DNA from: Shinella pollutisoli
Lineage (GTDB): Bacteria > Pseudomonadota > Alphaproteobacteria > Rhizobiales > Rhizobiaceae
Assembly (NCBI RefSeq): GCF_024609765.1
Contig: NZ_JANFDG010000008.1
Span: forward strand, 1-64,000
Direction of reading: 5' to 3'
DNA: 64,000 nt
The notes beneath the pieces are model-generated. The model was given only the letters and a program-made list of their open reading frames with translations. It did no database searches and was not told the origin of the DNA. Below are positions 43,332 to 54,043 of this stretch, piece after piece. A program made the position numbers and the translations under genes. The stretch's first letter is position 1. Each line of letters opens with the position of its first letter.

Positions 43332-44585
43332 ATGTCCTTCTCCTTCGATTTCGAGCCGAAGCCGCGGCGCGTCTCCGTCGGCGTCGACGTCGGCGGCGTC
43401 CTGGTGGGCGGCGGCGCGCCGGTCGTCGTGCAGTCGATGACCAACACGGACACGGCCGACGTCGACGCCACGGTGGCGCAGGTCGCCGCCCTCTTCCGCG
43501 CCGGTTCCGAGATCGTCCGCATCACCGTCGACCGCGACGAGAGCGCCGCCGCCGTGCCGAGGATCCGCGAGCGGCTGCTCAGGCTCGGCATGGACGTGCC
43601 GCTCGTCGGCGACTTCCACTATATCGGCCACAAGCTGCTCGCCGACCATCCGGCCTGCGCCGAGGCGCTGGCGAAATACCGCATCAACCCCGGCAATGTC
43701 GGCTTCAAGGACAAGAAGGACAAGCAGTTCGCCGCCATCGTCGAGACGGCGATCCGCCACGACAAGCCGGTCCGGATCGGCGTCAACTGGGGCTCGCTCG
43801 ACCAGGAGCTGCTGACGCGGCTGATGGACGAGAACCAGGAGAAGGGCTTCCCGCTCACCGCCCAGCAGGTGATGCGCGAGGCGATCTGCCAGTCGGCGCT
43901 GCTCTCCGCCGAGCTCGCCGAGGAGATCGGCCTGCCGCGAAGCCGCATCATCCTCTCGGCGAAGGTCTCCGCCGTGCAGGACCTGATCGCCGTCTATGCG
44001 ATGCTGTCGGCGCGCTCGGACCACGCGCTGCATCTCGGCCTCACCGAGGCCGGCATGGGCACCAAGGGCATCGTCGCCTCCTCCGCCTCGCTCGGCATCC
44101 TGATGCAGCAGGGCATCGGCGACACGATCCGCATCTCGCTCACCCCGGAGCCCGGCGGCGACCGCACCCGCGAGGTGCAGGTGGCGCAGGAGCTCCTGCA
44201 GGTGATGGGCTTCCGCCAGTTCCTGCCGGTCGTCGCCGCCTGTCCGGGCTGCGGCCGCACGACCTCCACCGTGTTCCAGGAGCTCGCGCAGAAAATCCAG
44301 GACGACATCCGCAAGAACATGCCGGTCTGGCGGGAGAAGTATCCGGGCGTCGAGGCGCTGAAGGTCGCGGTGATGGGCTGCATCGTCAACGGCCCCGGCG
44401 AGAGCAAGCATGCCGACATCGGCATCTCGCTGCCCGGCACCGGCGAGCTGCCGGCCGCCCCCGTCTACATCGACGGCAAGAAGGCGATGACGCTGCGCGG
44501 CACCAACATCGCCGGCGACTTCGAGGCGCTCGTCAACGACTATATCGAGAAGCGCTACGGCGCGGGCCGGGCGGCGGCGGAGTAG
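43332..44585 (+). CDS. ispG: 4-hydroxy-3-methylbut-2-enyl diphosphate synthase (flavodoxin)
   Basis: A 417-residue MEP-pathway enzyme. The TIM-barrel part opens with [20 protein letters not shown]. The 4Fe-4S site is CPGCGRTTS and [20 protein letters not shown], giving three cysteines plus glutamate. It reduces MEcPP to HMBPP on the way to IPP and DMAPP. ispA (prenyl synthase) lies 1.2 kb downstream on the other strand. Confidence 0.96.
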   Translation: MSFSFDFEPKPRRVSVGVDVGGVLVGGGAPVVVQSMTNTDTADVDATVAQVAALFRAGSEIVRITVDRDESAAAVPRIRERLLRLGMDVPLVGDFHYIGHKLLADHPACAEALAKYRINPGNVGFKDKKDKQFAAIVETAIRHDKPVRIGVNWGSLDQELLTRLMDENQEKGFPLTAQQVMREAICQSALLSAELAEEIGLPRSRIILSAKVSAVQDLIAVYAMLSARSDHALHLGLTEAGMGTKGIVASSASLGILMQQGIGDTIRISLTPEPGGDRTREVQVAQELLQVMGFRQFLPVVAACPGCGRTTSTVFQELAQKIQDDIRKNMPVWREKYPGVEALKVAVMGCIVNGPGESKHADIGISLPGTGELPAAPVYIDGKKAMTLRGTNIAGDFEALVNDYIEKRYGAGRAAAE

Positions 44586-44597
44586 ATCGCCTCTTCG

Positions 44598-44735
44598 CCC
44601 CTCATCCGACCTGCCGGCCACCTTCTCCCCGTAAACGGGGAGAAGGAAATATGCCGTGCCGGCTTCCCGCATCTCCTACAATTCGCAGGGCAGGTCCCCT
44701 CTCCCCGCTTGCGGGGAGAGGGTTAGGGTGAGGGG
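44598..44735. repeat. RIME-like intergenic double palindrome, copy 3
   Basis: The left arm starts CCCCTCATCCGACCTGCCGG and holds CCTTCTCCCCGTAAACGGGG. The right arm holds CCTCTCCCCGCTTGCGGGG and ends GGTTAGGGTGAGGGG. It is more diverged than copies 2 and 5 and fills the space between the convergent ispG and hisC genes. Confidence 0.8.
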
Positions 44736-44760
44736 CAAGCCGCATCCGATTTGTCTTCCT

Positions 44761-45816
44761 TCAGACGATCTCCTCCAGCGCCGCGACCAGCCGGTCGCAT
44801 TCCTCCGGCGTGCCGATGGTGATGCGCAGGAAATCGGCGATGCGCGGCTTGGCGAAGTGGCGGACGAGGACGGCCCGCTCGCGCAGGGCCCCGGCCAGCG
44901 CCGCGCCCTCGTGGTCCGGATGGCGGGCGAAGACGAAGTTCGCCTGCGAGGGCAGGACCTCGAAGCCGCGCTGGCGAAGCGCGCCCGTAAGCCGCCCGCG
45001 CGTCTCGATCACCCGGCCGCGCGTCTCGTCGAACCATTCGGCGTCGTCGATGGCGGCCGCGGCCCCCGCCTGCGCGACCCGGTCGAGCGGGTAGGAGTTG
45101 AAGCTGTCCTTCACCCGCTCCAGCGCCTCGATCAGCGGCCGCTGGCCGATGGCGTAGCCGACGCGCAGGCCGGCGAGCGAGCGCGACTTCGACAGCGTAT
45201 GGACGACGAGCAGGTTGTCGTGTCCGCGCGTCAGCGGCACGGCGCTCTCGCCGCCGAAGTCGACATAGGCCTCGTCGATCACCACCGGCTGGTCGGGATG
45301 CCCCGCCAGCAACGCCTCGATCGCGGCGAGCGGCAGGCCGATGCCGGTCGGCGCGTTGGGATTCGGCAGGATGATCGCCCCGCACGGACGGTCGTAATCG
45401 GCGAGGTCGACGGTGAAATCGTCCCGGAGCGGGATCTCCTCCGCCGCAATGCCGAACAGCCGGCAATAGGTCGGGTAGAAGCTGTAGGTGATGTCCGGGT
45501 GGAGGAGCGGACGGTCGTGCTTCAGGAGTGCCGCGAAGGCGTGCGCCAGCACCTCGTCCGAACCGTTGCCGACGAAGACCTCGTCCGGCGCGACGCCGTG
45601 GCGGCGGGCGATCGCCTGGCGCAGCGCGAGCGCCGTCGGGTCCGGGTAGAGCTTCAGGCTGTCGGCGACGGCGGCGCGCATGGCGGCGAGCGCCTTCGGC
45701 GAGGGGCCGTAGGGGTTCTCGTTGGTGTTGAGCTTGACGAGGTCGTCGATGCGCGGCTGCTCGCCGGCCACGTAGGGCGAGAGCGTCGCCACGATGGGGG
45801 ACCAGAACCTGCTCAT
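44761..45816 (-). CDS. hisC: Histidinol-phosphate aminotransferase
   Basis: A 351-residue class II-type PLP aminotransferase. Motifs: [48 protein letters not shown] and the PLP lysine in [19 protein letters not shown]. It makes histidinol phosphate, and in related bacteria also contributes to aromatic amino acid transamination. It lies 5 bases after ispA in the same direction, so the two are co-transcribed. Confidence 0.94.
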   Translation of the reverse strand: MSRFWSPIVATLSPYVAGEQPRIDDLVKLNTNENPYGPSPKALAAMRAAVADSLKLYPDPTALALRQAIARRHGVAPDEVFVGNGSDEVLAHAFAALLKHDRPLLHPDITYSFYPTYCRLFGIAAEEIPLRDDFTVDLADYDRPCGAIILPNPNAPTGIGLPLAAIEALLAGHPDQPVVIDEAYVDFGGESAVPLTRGHDNLLVVHTLSKSRSLAGLRVGYAIGQRPLIEALERVKDSFNSYPLDRVAQAGAAAAIDDAEWFDETRGRVIETRGRLTGALRQRGFEVLPSQANFVFARHPDHEGAALAGALRERAVLVRHFAKPRIADFLRITIGTPEECDRLVAALEEIV

Positions 45817-45821
45817 GGCGG

Positions 45822-46739
45822 TCAGCTCCTGCGGTTCGCGATGAAACGGGCCGTCTCGGCCAGGATCTCGGCGCGCGCGCCGAAGGGGGCGAGCAGCGTC
45901 CCGGCCTCGGCGACGAGCGCGCGCAGCCGGTCCTCGGCCCAGGCCTGGCCGCGGCGGGCGACGAGCGTCGCCTTGCCGCGCCCGGCGTCCTTGCCGGTCG
46001 CCTTGCCGAGCGTGGCAGCGTCGGCGGTGAGGTCGAGCAGGTCGTCGGCGATCTGGAAGGCGAGCCCGACCGTCTCGCCGTAGCGCCGCAGCGTCAGCCG
46101 GTCGCCGTCGGAGGCGCCGGCGAGGATCGCCCCCGCCTCGCAGGCGAAGCGGATGAGCGCGCCGGTCTTCATCGCCTGCAACGTGACGATGCCGGCCTCC
46201 TCCGGCCGATCGGTCTCGGCCGCGAGGTCCAGCGTCTGCCCGCCCACCATGCCGCCGATGCCGGCCGCGCGCGACAGCGCCAGCACGAGCGCCACCTTGG
46301 TCGCATCGTCGAGCCGGGTCTCGGGCGCGGCGATGGTGTCGAAGGCGAGCGTCAGCAGGCTGTCGCCGGCGAGGATCGCCGCCGCCTCGTCGAAGGCGAC
46401 GTGCACGGTCGGCTGGCCGCGGCGCAGATCGTCGTCGTCCATCGCCGGCAGGTCGTCGTGCACGAGGGAATAGCAGTGGATGCATTCGAGCGCAGCGCCG
46501 ACGCGCAGCGCCGCGGCCGGCTCGGCCGCCGGGAACAGCGCCGCCGTCTCCACCACGAGGAAGGGCCGCAGCCGCTTGCCGCCGTTCAGCACCCCGTGCC
46601 GCATCGCCGCGAGCAGGCGCGCCGGCCGGGCGATCTCTTCCGGCCGGCAGTCGCCGGAAAGAAGATCGGCGAGCACGGCCTCCACCGCCTGCGCGTTGGC
46701 CCTCAGCCGGTTCAGGAACTCGTCTTGTCGTTCGCTCAT
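45822..46739 (-). CDS. ispA: Farnesyl diphosphate synthase (polyprenyl synthetase)
   Basis: A 305-residue all-helical trans-prenyltransferase. The first Asp-rich motif is [16 protein letters not shown] and the second is [12 protein letters not shown]. The basic site GGKRLRPFL is near the N terminus. The two extra residues in the first motif (DDxxxxD) are the type II bacterial FPP synthase form. The start MSERQDEFL is at 46739. Confidence 0.92.
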   Translation of the reverse strand: MSERQDEFLNRLRANAQAVEAVLADLLSGDCRPEEIARPARLLAAMRHGVLNGGKRLRPFLVVETAALFPAAEPAAALRVGAALECIHCYSLVHDDLPAMDDDDLRRGQPTVHVAFDEAAAILAGDSLLTLAFDTIAAPETRLDDATKVALVLALSRAAGIGGMVGGQTLDLAAETDRPEEAGIVTLQAMKTGALIRFACEAGAILAGASDGDRLTLRRYGETVGLAFQIADDLLDLTADAATLGKATGKDAGRGKATLVARRGQAWAEDRLRALVAEAGTLLAPFGARAEILAETARFIANRRS

Positions 46740-46839
46740 GGCCGCTCTTTGGCACGGGCGTCCGCACGAGGCAACGCCATGCCGCCGTCGTCCCGCAAAG
46801 ATTCGCGCCGGAGGCTGGTTTTCGCCGGGTCTTGGCGGT

Positions 46840-47622
46840 ATGAAGGCGCAACCATGGAAGGACGGGCGCCCGCTCTTGGAAATCGTTCCGGAAACACGCG
46901 CAGACACGGGGACCGAGACCGGTGAGGATGGCGGTTTGATCGGGCGGCTGCGCCGCGGCTGGAAGCGCCTGGTGCTCCTCGTGCTGGCGCTCGCGGCGCT
47001 TCCCTACTTGCTGATCCTCCTCTACACGCTCGAATTCGTCCGCCCCGTCTCCACGCTGATGCTGCGCGACCTCGTGCTGCTGCGCGGCTACGACCGGCAA
47101 TGGGTGGAGTTCGACGACATCTCGCCCAACCTGGTGCGCTCCGTGATGATGTCGGAGGACGGGCAGTTCTGCAGCCACGCCGGCGTCGACTGGCGCGAGA
47201 TGCACGCCGTCGTCCAGGACGCGCTCGCCGGCGAGCCGACGCGCGGCGCGAGCACCATCCCGATGCAGGCGGCTAAGAACCTCTTCCTCTGGAACGGCCG
47301 CTCCTTCCTGCGCAAGGCGATGGAGCTGCCGCTCGCCGTCGTCGCCGACTTCGTCTGGAGCAAGCGCCGGCTGATGGAGATCTACCTCAACATCGTCGAA
47401 TGGGGGCCGGGCGTCTACGGCATCGAGGCCGCCGCCCGCCACCATTTCAACGTGCCGGCGTCGAAACTCTCGCGCCGCCAGGCGGCCCTTCTCGCCGTCT
47501 CGCTGCCGAACCCGATCGAGCGCAACGCCGGCAAGCCGGGCCGCGGCCTGCAGCGGCTCGCCACCCTCAACGAGCGGCGCGCCAGCCGCTCGGGCGACTA
47601 CATCAAATGCCTTTATGAGTGA
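46840..47622 (+). CDS. mtgA: Monofunctional biosynthetic peptidoglycan transglycosylase
   Basis: A 260-residue GT51 glycosyltransferase. One transmembrane helix (about residues 44-66) follows a cytoplasmic tail. Catalytic motifs are [15 protein letters not shown] (first Glu), [36 protein letters not shown] (second Glu) and PNPIERN. It polymerises lipid II into glycan strands without a transpeptidase domain. It is divergent from ispA. Confidence 0.94.
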   Translation: MKAQPWKDGRPLLEIVPETRADTGTETGEDGGLIGRLRRGWKRLVLLVLALAALPYLLILLYTLEFVRPVSTLMLRDLVLLRGYDRQWVEFDDISPNLVRSVMMSEDGQFCSHAGVDWREMHAVVQDALAGEPTRGASTIPMQAAKNLFLWNGRSFLRKAMELPLAVVADFVWSKRRLMEIYLNIVEWGPGVYGIEAAARHHFNVPASKLSRRQAALLAVSLPNPIERNAGKPGRGLQRLATLNERRASRSGDYIKCLYE

Positions 47623-47690
47623 GGTCAGGCCTTTTCATTGGCCTGCCCGCGCCCGGCATCCTAAAGTCGTCCCGATCGCAAGGAGCTGCC

Positions 47691-48338
47691 ATGCCGGACC
47701 TCGTCCTCCACATCGGTAACAAGAACTACTCCTCCTGGTCCTTCCGGCCCTGGATCGCGCTGGAGGCGGCCGGCATCCCCTTCACGGAGCATCTCGTCCC
47801 CTTCGATTTCCCGGCCGGCAACCCGGCCTTCCGCGATCTCTCGCCGACGGGCCGCGTGCCGGTGCTGCACCACGGCGACGTGCGCGTGTGGGAATCGCTG
47901 GCGATCATCGAATATGTCGCCGACCTCTTCCCCGGGGCCGGCCTCTGGCCGAGGGACATCGCCCGGCGGGCGACGGCGCGGGCGATCTCGATGGAGATGC
48001 TCTCCGGCTTCCGGGCGCTGCGCGGCGCCTGCCCGATGAACATCCGCCGCCCGCGCCGGGAGATCGACCTGCCGGACGGGGTGGCGGACGACGTCGCGCG
48101 CATCACGGCGATCTGGAGGGAGGCGCTCGCCCGCTCCGGCGGCCCCTTCCTGTTCGGCGCGTTCTCGGCCGCCGACGCCATGTACGCGCCGGTCGTCAAC
48201 CGCTTCGAGACCTACGGCCTGACGGCGGACGAGACGGCGCTCGCCTATATGGAACGGATGAAGGCCCATCCCGCCTGGCGCAAATGGGAGGCCGCCGCAC
48301 GCGCCGAGCCGTGGATCGTGCCCGAGGACGAGGCGTGA
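47691..48338 (+). CDS. Glutathione S-transferase family protein
   Basis: A 215-residue cytosolic GST. The N-terminal thioredoxin-like domain is LHIGNKNYSSWSFRPWIALE through RVPVLHHGDVRVWESLAIIE, where the ES pair binds the gamma-glutamyl group. The helical C-terminal half includes FLFGAFSAADAMYAPVVNRF. The serine in NYSSWS is a likely catalytic position (inference). AAGGAG precedes the start. The substrate is unknown. Confidence 0.9.
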   Translation: MPDLVLHIGNKNYSSWSFRPWIALEAAGIPFTEHLVPFDFPAGNPAFRDLSPTGRVPVLHHGDVRVWESLAIIEYVADLFPGAGLWPRDIARRATARAISMEMLSGFRALRGACPMNIRRPRREIDLPDGVADDVARITAIWREALARSGGPFLFGAFSAADAMYAPVVNRFETYGLTADETALAYMERMKAHPAWRKWEAAARAEPWIVPEDEA

Positions 48339-48486
48339 CGCGCAAGACGAAAAAAACGGCGCGGGGACTGGTCAAGCGGGGTTTTGCCATGTATAAGCCC
48401 GCCGACTTTCCGAGATGAAGACATGTCTTTTCCGGCCGTTCCAAGGCCTCCCGGACATGTTCGCCCGATACCGTGGAGTAAGTGAA

Positions 48487-48672
48487 ATGGCTGTACCGAA
48501 AAGAAAAACGAGCCCGTCCAAGCGCGGTATGCGCCGTTCCGCCGACGCTCTCAAGGCTCCGTCCTACATCGAGGACAAGAACTCCGGCGAACTGCGCCGC
48601 CCGCACCACATCGACCTGAAGACCGGCATGTACCGCGGCCGCCAGGTTCTGACGCCGAAGGAAAACGCATAA
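48487..48672 (+). CDS. rpmF: 50S ribosomal protein L32
   Basis: A 61-residue basic protein, [20 protein letters not shown] at its start, which is the L32 signature. [19 protein letters not shown] follows. It lacks the zinc-binding cysteines found in some L32 proteins, as is normal for alphaproteobacteria. It is followed by a terminator. Confidence 0.97.
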   Translation: MAVPKRKTSPSKRGMRRSADALKAPSYIEDKNSGELRRPHHIDLKTGMYRGRQVLTPKENA

Positions 48673-48698
48673 GCGCGTTCCGGCATCAGCCAGGGATC

Positions 48699-48727
48699 GG
48701 GGCCGGCTTGACCGGCCCTTTTCTTTT
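48699..48727 (+). terminator. Intrinsic terminator after rpmF
   Basis: GGGCCGG and CCGGCCC pair around CTTGA, followed by TTTTCTTTT. Confidence 0.88.
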
Positions 48728-48802
48728 CCGGCGCCGCGGGCGACAGTCTGCCGGACGCGGCCGATTCCCCGGCCGGACGGCATTCACAGGGATACGCCGC
48801 TC

Positions 48803-49210
48803 ATGCTTCTCGCCATACCGCTGCTGATCATTCCGTTCGCCCTCTACAATCTCGCGATGACCGGGCTTTTCGGCGAGGGCGGCATCGCCGTGCTCGACAG
48901 CGACGTGATGGCGATGAACATGCTGTCCGGCACGACATGGACCATGTCCTTCGGCGACCTGCTGATCGTCATCGCGCTGGCGCTGCTGTTCCTGGAGATC
49001 CTGAAGGCGACGCGGCCGGGCTCGCGCGCGCTCCTCGACCACATGCTGTCGATGGTGCTCTTCGTCGTCTTCCTGGTCGAGTTCCTGCTCGTGCGCGGCG
49101 CGGCGACGCAGATCTTCTTCATCCTGATGACGATCTGCTTCATCGACGTCATCGCCGGCTTCGCCGTCTCCATCCGCACGGCGAGCCGGGACTTGTCTAT
49201 CGGGCTCTAG
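48803..49210 (+). CDS. Small four-helix membrane protein of unknown function
   Basis: A 135-residue protein with four predicted transmembrane helices: MLLAIPLLIIPFALYNLAM, FGDLLIVIALALLFLEIL, MLSMVLFVVFLVEFLLV and IFFILMTICFIDVIAGFAV. No enzyme motif is visible. It lies alone between rpmF and the convergent phaR gene. Family not recognised. Confidence 0.75.
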   Translation: MLLAIPLLIIPFALYNLAMTGLFGEGGIAVLDSDVMAMNMLSGTTWTMSFGDLLIVIALALLFLEILKATRPGSRALLDHMLSMVLFVVFLVEFLLVRGAATQIFFILMTICFIDVIAGFAVSIRTASRDLSIGL

Positions 49211-49222
49211 CCCTCAGTTTTC

Positions 49223-49266
49223 GCGATTCCGGACGCAAAGCCGCTTCGCGCTTTTGCCGGAACCGC
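49223..49266. repeat. Dispersed palindromic element, copy 2
   Basis: GCGATTCCGGACGCAAAGCC followed by GCTTCGCGCTTTTGCCGGAAC. The outer ends are less perfect than in the copy at 18743, but the central GACGCAAA-CCGCTTC-CGC core is shared with the copy at 61063. Confidence 0.6.
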
Positions 49267-49267
49267 T

Positions 49268-49846
49268 TCAGCCCAGGTTATCGAGCCGCGTCTGCAGCGC
49301 GCGCAGCTGCTCCTTCAATTCGTCGATGTCCTTGGCCTCGGCCTTCTTCGTCTCCTTCGGCTGCGGCGCGTTGACGAAGGGCGAGAACATCTGCATCGCC
49401 TGCTGGAACAGCTCGGTGTTGCGGCGCACCTGCTCCTCGACCATCTGGATCGGCACCTGCAGGTTCTTGCCGAGCGGCGTGTCGCCGAAGGCCTTGTTGA
49501 TCTGCTCGCGCATCTGCGCCTGCTGCTCGGCGAAGGCCTGCATGGAATGCTCCAGATAGCTCGGCACCACCATCTGCATCTGGTCGCCGTAATAGGAGAT
49601 GAGCTGGCGCAGGAACGAGATCGGCAGCAGCGTGTTGCCGGTCTTGGATTCCTGCTCGAAGATGATCTGGGTCAGCACGGAATGGGTGATGTCCTCGCCG
49701 GACTTCGCATCCTGCACGACGAAGTCCTCGCCCTTCTTGACCATGACCGCCAGGTCGTCGAGCGTGACATAGGTGCTGGTCCCGGTGTTGTAGAGCCGGC
49801 GATTGGCGTATTTCTTGATGACGATCTGCCCGTCGTTCCTGGCCAT
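49268..49846 (-). CDS. phaR: Polyhydroxyalkanoate synthesis repressor
   Basis: A 192-residue regulator. The N-terminal DNA-binding region is IVIKKYANRRLYNTGTSTYV, and the PHB-accumulation domain follows (VTLDDLAVMVKKGEDFVVQD, SVLTQIIFEQE). The C-terminal part is a predicted coiled coil (DIDELKEQLRALQTRLDNL). PhaR binds PHB granules and phasin promoters and releases DNA when polymer accumulates. It is divergent from phaAB. Confidence 0.94.
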   Translation of the reverse strand: MARNDGQIVIKKYANRRLYNTGTSTYVTLDDLAVMVKKGEDFVVQDAKSGEDITHSVLTQIIFEQESKTGNTLLPISFLRQLISYYGDQMQMVVPSYLEHSMQAFAEQQAQMREQINKAFGDTPLGKNLQVPIQMVEEQVRRNTELFQQAMQMFSPFVNAPQPKETKKAEAKDIDELKEQLRALQTRLDNLG

Positions 49847-50091
49847 CTGGGTCTCCTCGTTCCCCGTATTCCAATGTTTTTTCTCGGTTTCCCGAGTATC
49901 CGCAAAAAAGGGCGCCTGACAATCGAATTGTGCGCTGCGGCGGGGCCGGCGTCCTTCACGATCGCCTCATTAAACTTTCGCGTTAGTGCCGATTACGCGT
50001 TTGACTCTCCCCGGCAGCTTTGCCAGTTTCGATCCAAGGGTATCGGCCGGTTGCGCCTGTTGCGCCGCCGGCCCAACAAGAGGAAGCAACC

Positions 50092-51273
<1,182 letters not shown>

Positions 51274-51358
51274 GCGGAGGCCCGCCCTTCGCTTGTGCCA
51301 GGGCCCGTCGCCGCAGGGCGCCGGGCCGAACAAAAACGACGACAGGGGAGTGAAGCAC

Positions 51359-52084
51359 ATGAGCAGGGTAGCATTGGTGACGGGCGGCTCGCGGGGGATC
51401 GGCGCCGCCATTTCGGTGGCGCTGAAGGCGGCCGGCTACAGGGTGGCGGCGAACTATGCCGGCAACGACGAGGCGGCCAACGCCTTCAAGGCGGAGACCG
51501 GCATCCCGGTCTACAAGTGGGACGTGTCGAGCTACGAGAGCTGCGTGGAGGGCATCGGCCGGGTGGAGGCCGACCTCGGCCCCGTCGAGGTCCTCGTCAA
51601 CAATGCCGGCATCACCCGCGACGCCATGTTCCACAAGATGACGCCGGACCAGTGGACCGCCGTCGTCAACACCAACCTCACCGGCCTCTTCAACATGACC
51701 CATCCGATCTGGTCTGGCATGCGCGACCGCGGCTTCGGCCGGGTCGTCAACATCTCCTCGATCAACGGCCAGAAGGGCCAGATGGGCCAGGCGAACTATT
51801 CCGCCGCCAAGGCCGGCGACCTCGGCTTCACCAAGGCGCTCGCCCAGGAGGGCGCCGCCAAGGGCATCACCGTCAACGCCATCTGCCCCGGCTATATCGG
51901 CACCGAGATGGTGCGCGCGATCCCGGAGAAGGTGCTGAACGAGCGTATCATCCCGCTGATCCCCGTCGGCCGCCTCGGCGAGCCGGAGGAGATCGCCCGC
52001 ATCGTCGTCTTCCTCGCCTCCGACGACGCCGGCTTCATCACCGGCTCGACGATCTCGGCGAACGGCGGCCAGTTCTTCGTGTGA
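51359..52084 (+). CDS. phaB: Acetoacetyl-CoA reductase
   Basis: A 241-residue SDR: GGSRGIGAAISVALK, NNAGITRD, SSINGQKGQ and YSAAK. The N-terminal region and PGYIGTEMVRAIP match NADPH-dependent acetoacetyl-CoA reductases. It makes (R)-3-hydroxybutyryl-CoA. No PHA synthase gene (phaC) is in the window. Confidence 0.95.
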   Translation: MSRVALVTGGSRGIGAAISVALKAAGYRVAANYAGNDEAANAFKAETGIPVYKWDVSSYESCVEGIGRVEADLGPVEVLVNNAGITRDAMFHKMTPDQWTAVVNTNLTGLFNMTHPIWSGMRDRGFGRVVNISSINGQKGQMGQANYSAAKAGDLGFTKALAQEGAAKGITVNAICPGYIGTEMVRAIPEKVLNERIIPLIPVGRLGEPEEIARIVVFLASDDAGFITGSTISANGGQFFV

Positions 52085-52097
52085 GGGCGGAAGATCG

Positions 52098-52219
52098 CCC
52101 CTCATCCTCCTGTCGGGGAGAAGGGAACAAGAGGCCGCGGTTTCCCTTGATACGGAAACCGGTACGGCATCTCCTTCTCCCCGCTTGAGGGGAGAAGGTG
52201 GCGGCAGCCGGATGAGGGG
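52098..52219. repeat. RIME-like intergenic double palindrome, copy 4
   Basis: The left end is CCCCTCATCCTCCTGTCGGG and is partly lost. The right arm CCTTCTCCCCGCTTGAGGGG, followed by AGAAGGTGGCGGCAGCCGGA and TGAGGGG, is complete. It follows phaB and precedes phhB. Confidence 0.75.
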
Positions 52220-52240
52220 CAACCCGACAGGAGAAGGACG

Positions 52241-52549
52241 ATGAAACAGGAACGACTGGACGAGGACGCGATTCGTGCGGCGCTGGAGCCCCTATCGGGA
52301 TGGACGCTCTCCGACGACGGGATTTCCATCACCAGGACCTACCGGTTCAAGACCTTCCGCGAGGCCTTCGGCTTCATGACCGAGGCCGCGCTCGCGGCGG
52401 AGAAGTTCAACCACCATCCCGAATGGTTCAACGTCTACAACCGCGTCGACGTGCGCCTCACCAACCACGACGCCGGCGGGCTGACGGAGCTCGACGTCAA
52501 GCTCGCCGCGGCGATGGACAAGGCCGCCGCCGCCCGTGCGGCCGGTTGA
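52241..52549 (+). CDS. phhB: 4a-hydroxytetrahydrobiopterin (pterin-4a-carbinolamine) dehydratase
   Basis: A 102-residue protein with the family signature [20 protein letters not shown] and [16 protein letters not shown], giving the two active-site histidines and the late histidine. It regenerates pterin cofactor after aromatic amino acid hydroxylation, or acts in molybdopterin or transcription-related roles in other bacteria. No phenylalanine hydroxylase gene is nearby. Confidence 0.93.
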   Translation: MKQERLDEDAIRAALEPLSGWTLSDDGISITRTYRFKTFREAFGFMTEAALAAEKFNHHPEWFNVYNRVDVRLTNHDAGGLTELDVKLAAAMDKAAAARAAG

Positions 52550-52619
52550 CGCGGGGACCGGCGCTTCCCATATGCAGCCTGCCGGCACGAGCCGGCGGCG
52601 CCATCCCAAGGAGGCACGC

Positions 52620-53009
52620 ATGGACGAGGTGAAGATCGGCGAAATTCTCCTGCCCGGCGACGAGGCGGAGCAGGGCCGCCAGAGCGAACGCGTGCGCCGC
52701 CGGTTCTGGCCGGTCCTGAAGCGCGCCATGCGGCAGGTCCCCTTTTCCCGCGACCTAGTCGCCGCCTATTACTGCGCGCTCGATCCGGCGACGCCGACCA
52801 GGGTGCGCGGCATCCTGCTCGCCGCGCTCGCCTATTTCGTCCTGCCGCTCGACGGCATCCCCGACGTCTTCGCCCTCGTCGGCTTCTCCGACGACGTGGC
52901 GGTGCTGACGGCGGCCTTCGCCGCCATCCGCGGCCACATTCGCGAAGACCACTACCGCGCCGCCGACATCGCCATGACGGACGAGCCGGAGACCCGCGCG
53001 GCGCGCTGA
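52620..53009 (+). CDS. YkvA family (DUF1232) membrane-associated protein
   Basis: A 129-residue protein. The DUF1232 core is ILLAALAYFVLPLDGIPDVF followed by ALVGFSDDVAVLTAAFAAI. The family function is not established. AAGGAGG lies six bases before ATG 52620. It is 70 bases downstream of phhB in the same direction. Confidence 0.88.
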   Translation: MDEVKIGEILLPGDEAEQGRQSERVRRRFWPVLKRAMRQVPFSRDLVAAYYCALDPATPTRVRGILLAALAYFVLPLDGIPDVFALVGFSDDVAVLTAAFAAIRGHIREDHYRAADIAMTDEPETRAAR

Positions 53010-53316
53010 TCGCCGCCCCGTCACGGCTCCTGTCGCGGATCGGGTCAAACTCTTGCCCGATTCTTTCCGCCTTAGTCGCCGGACGGGTTGCCTTCGGACC
53101 ATCGAGGGACTTGGGGGCGCATGCGCAGAAGGGCGGGGGGAGCCGCCGGTTGCGAGGCATGCCAGTCTCTTCGCGGCGCGCAGGCTCCGGCGAATTGAGC
53201 CTCTGTTGACGGTTTGGTAACCTGAATTAAGTCAAAATAAATCAAATCGTGATCATGCATGGCCCGGCTCTTCCTTCAATCGGGCAATTCACTGGCAAGA
53301 CAACCGGCAGGAAAAC
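53010..53316. other. Gene-free region before the IalB-like gene
   Basis: No gene seen. From about 53200 the sequence becomes AT-rich (GAATTAAGTCAAAATAAATC at 53224-53243), with TTGACG at 53206-53211 as a possible -35 box for the IalB-like gene but no good -10 box at standard spacing. Confidence 0.4.
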
Positions 53317-53820
53317 ATGTACGTAAGAAAGCTCGCAACCGCACTCGCCCTGGTTCTCGCGACAGCCGGCGTGGCTTCGGCGCAGACGCCGACGCGCATT
53401 CAGCAGTTCAATGCCTGGGGCGCCTATTCGTACCAGGCCGGCAACGGCAAGGTCTGCTACGTGCTCTCCGTGCCGAAGGAGAAGGCTCCCGCCGGCGTCG
53501 ACCACGGCGACATCTTCTTCCTCGTCTCGCAGCGCCCGGGCCAGAACATCAGCTACGAGCCGCAGGCGATGATGGGCTATCCGCTGCAGGAGAACTCCAA
53601 GGTCAACGTGACGATCGACGGCCGCAACTTCGTGATGTTCACGAAGGGCAACTCCGCCTGGGTCGAGAACGCGGCGGAAGAGCCGGCGCTGGTCGCCGCC
53701 ATGAAGGGCGGCCGCGACATGACCGTGAAGGCGACCTCGCGGCGCGGCACCGGCACCTCCTATTCCTACTCGCTCTCCGGCATCTCGGCGGCGCTGAAGC
53801 AGATCGAGAGCTGCCGCTGA
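53317..53820 (+). CDS. Invasion-associated locus B (IalB)-family periplasmic protein
   Basis: A 167-residue secreted protein. The signal peptide MYVRKLATALALVLATAGVA ends near ASA. The mature part has WGAYSYQAGNGKVCYVLSVP, where a cysteine follows the family's WxxY-type start, and a final IESCR, so one disulfide is possible. IalB of Bartonella is linked to erythrocyte invasion, but family members are widespread in free-living Rhizobiales and their role is unclear. Confidence 0.87.
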   Translation: MYVRKLATALALVLATAGVASAQTPTRIQQFNAWGAYSYQAGNGKVCYVLSVPKEKAPAGVDHGDIFFLVSQRPGQNISYEPQAMMGYPLQENSKVNVTIDGRNFVMFTKGNSAWVENAAEEPALVAAMKGGRDMTVKATSRRGTGTSYSYSLSGISAALKQIESCR

Positions 53821-54043
53821 GCCGTCCGGCGGACATCCGCATGCGCACGGGCCGGCGGGCGACGCCGGCCCGTGCGCTTTTTCGGGGTCCCGGCAAAACA
53901 GGTGACTCGGCCCCCGAACAATGCTAAAGGCCGGCGATACGGGCGCGCCGCAGGACCGGCGATACGGCCCGACGCCCGCATTCCAGATCGAGCATGATCT
54001 TTACCCCGGATGCCGCTCGCGGCCTGCCGGAGCAGGACGAACG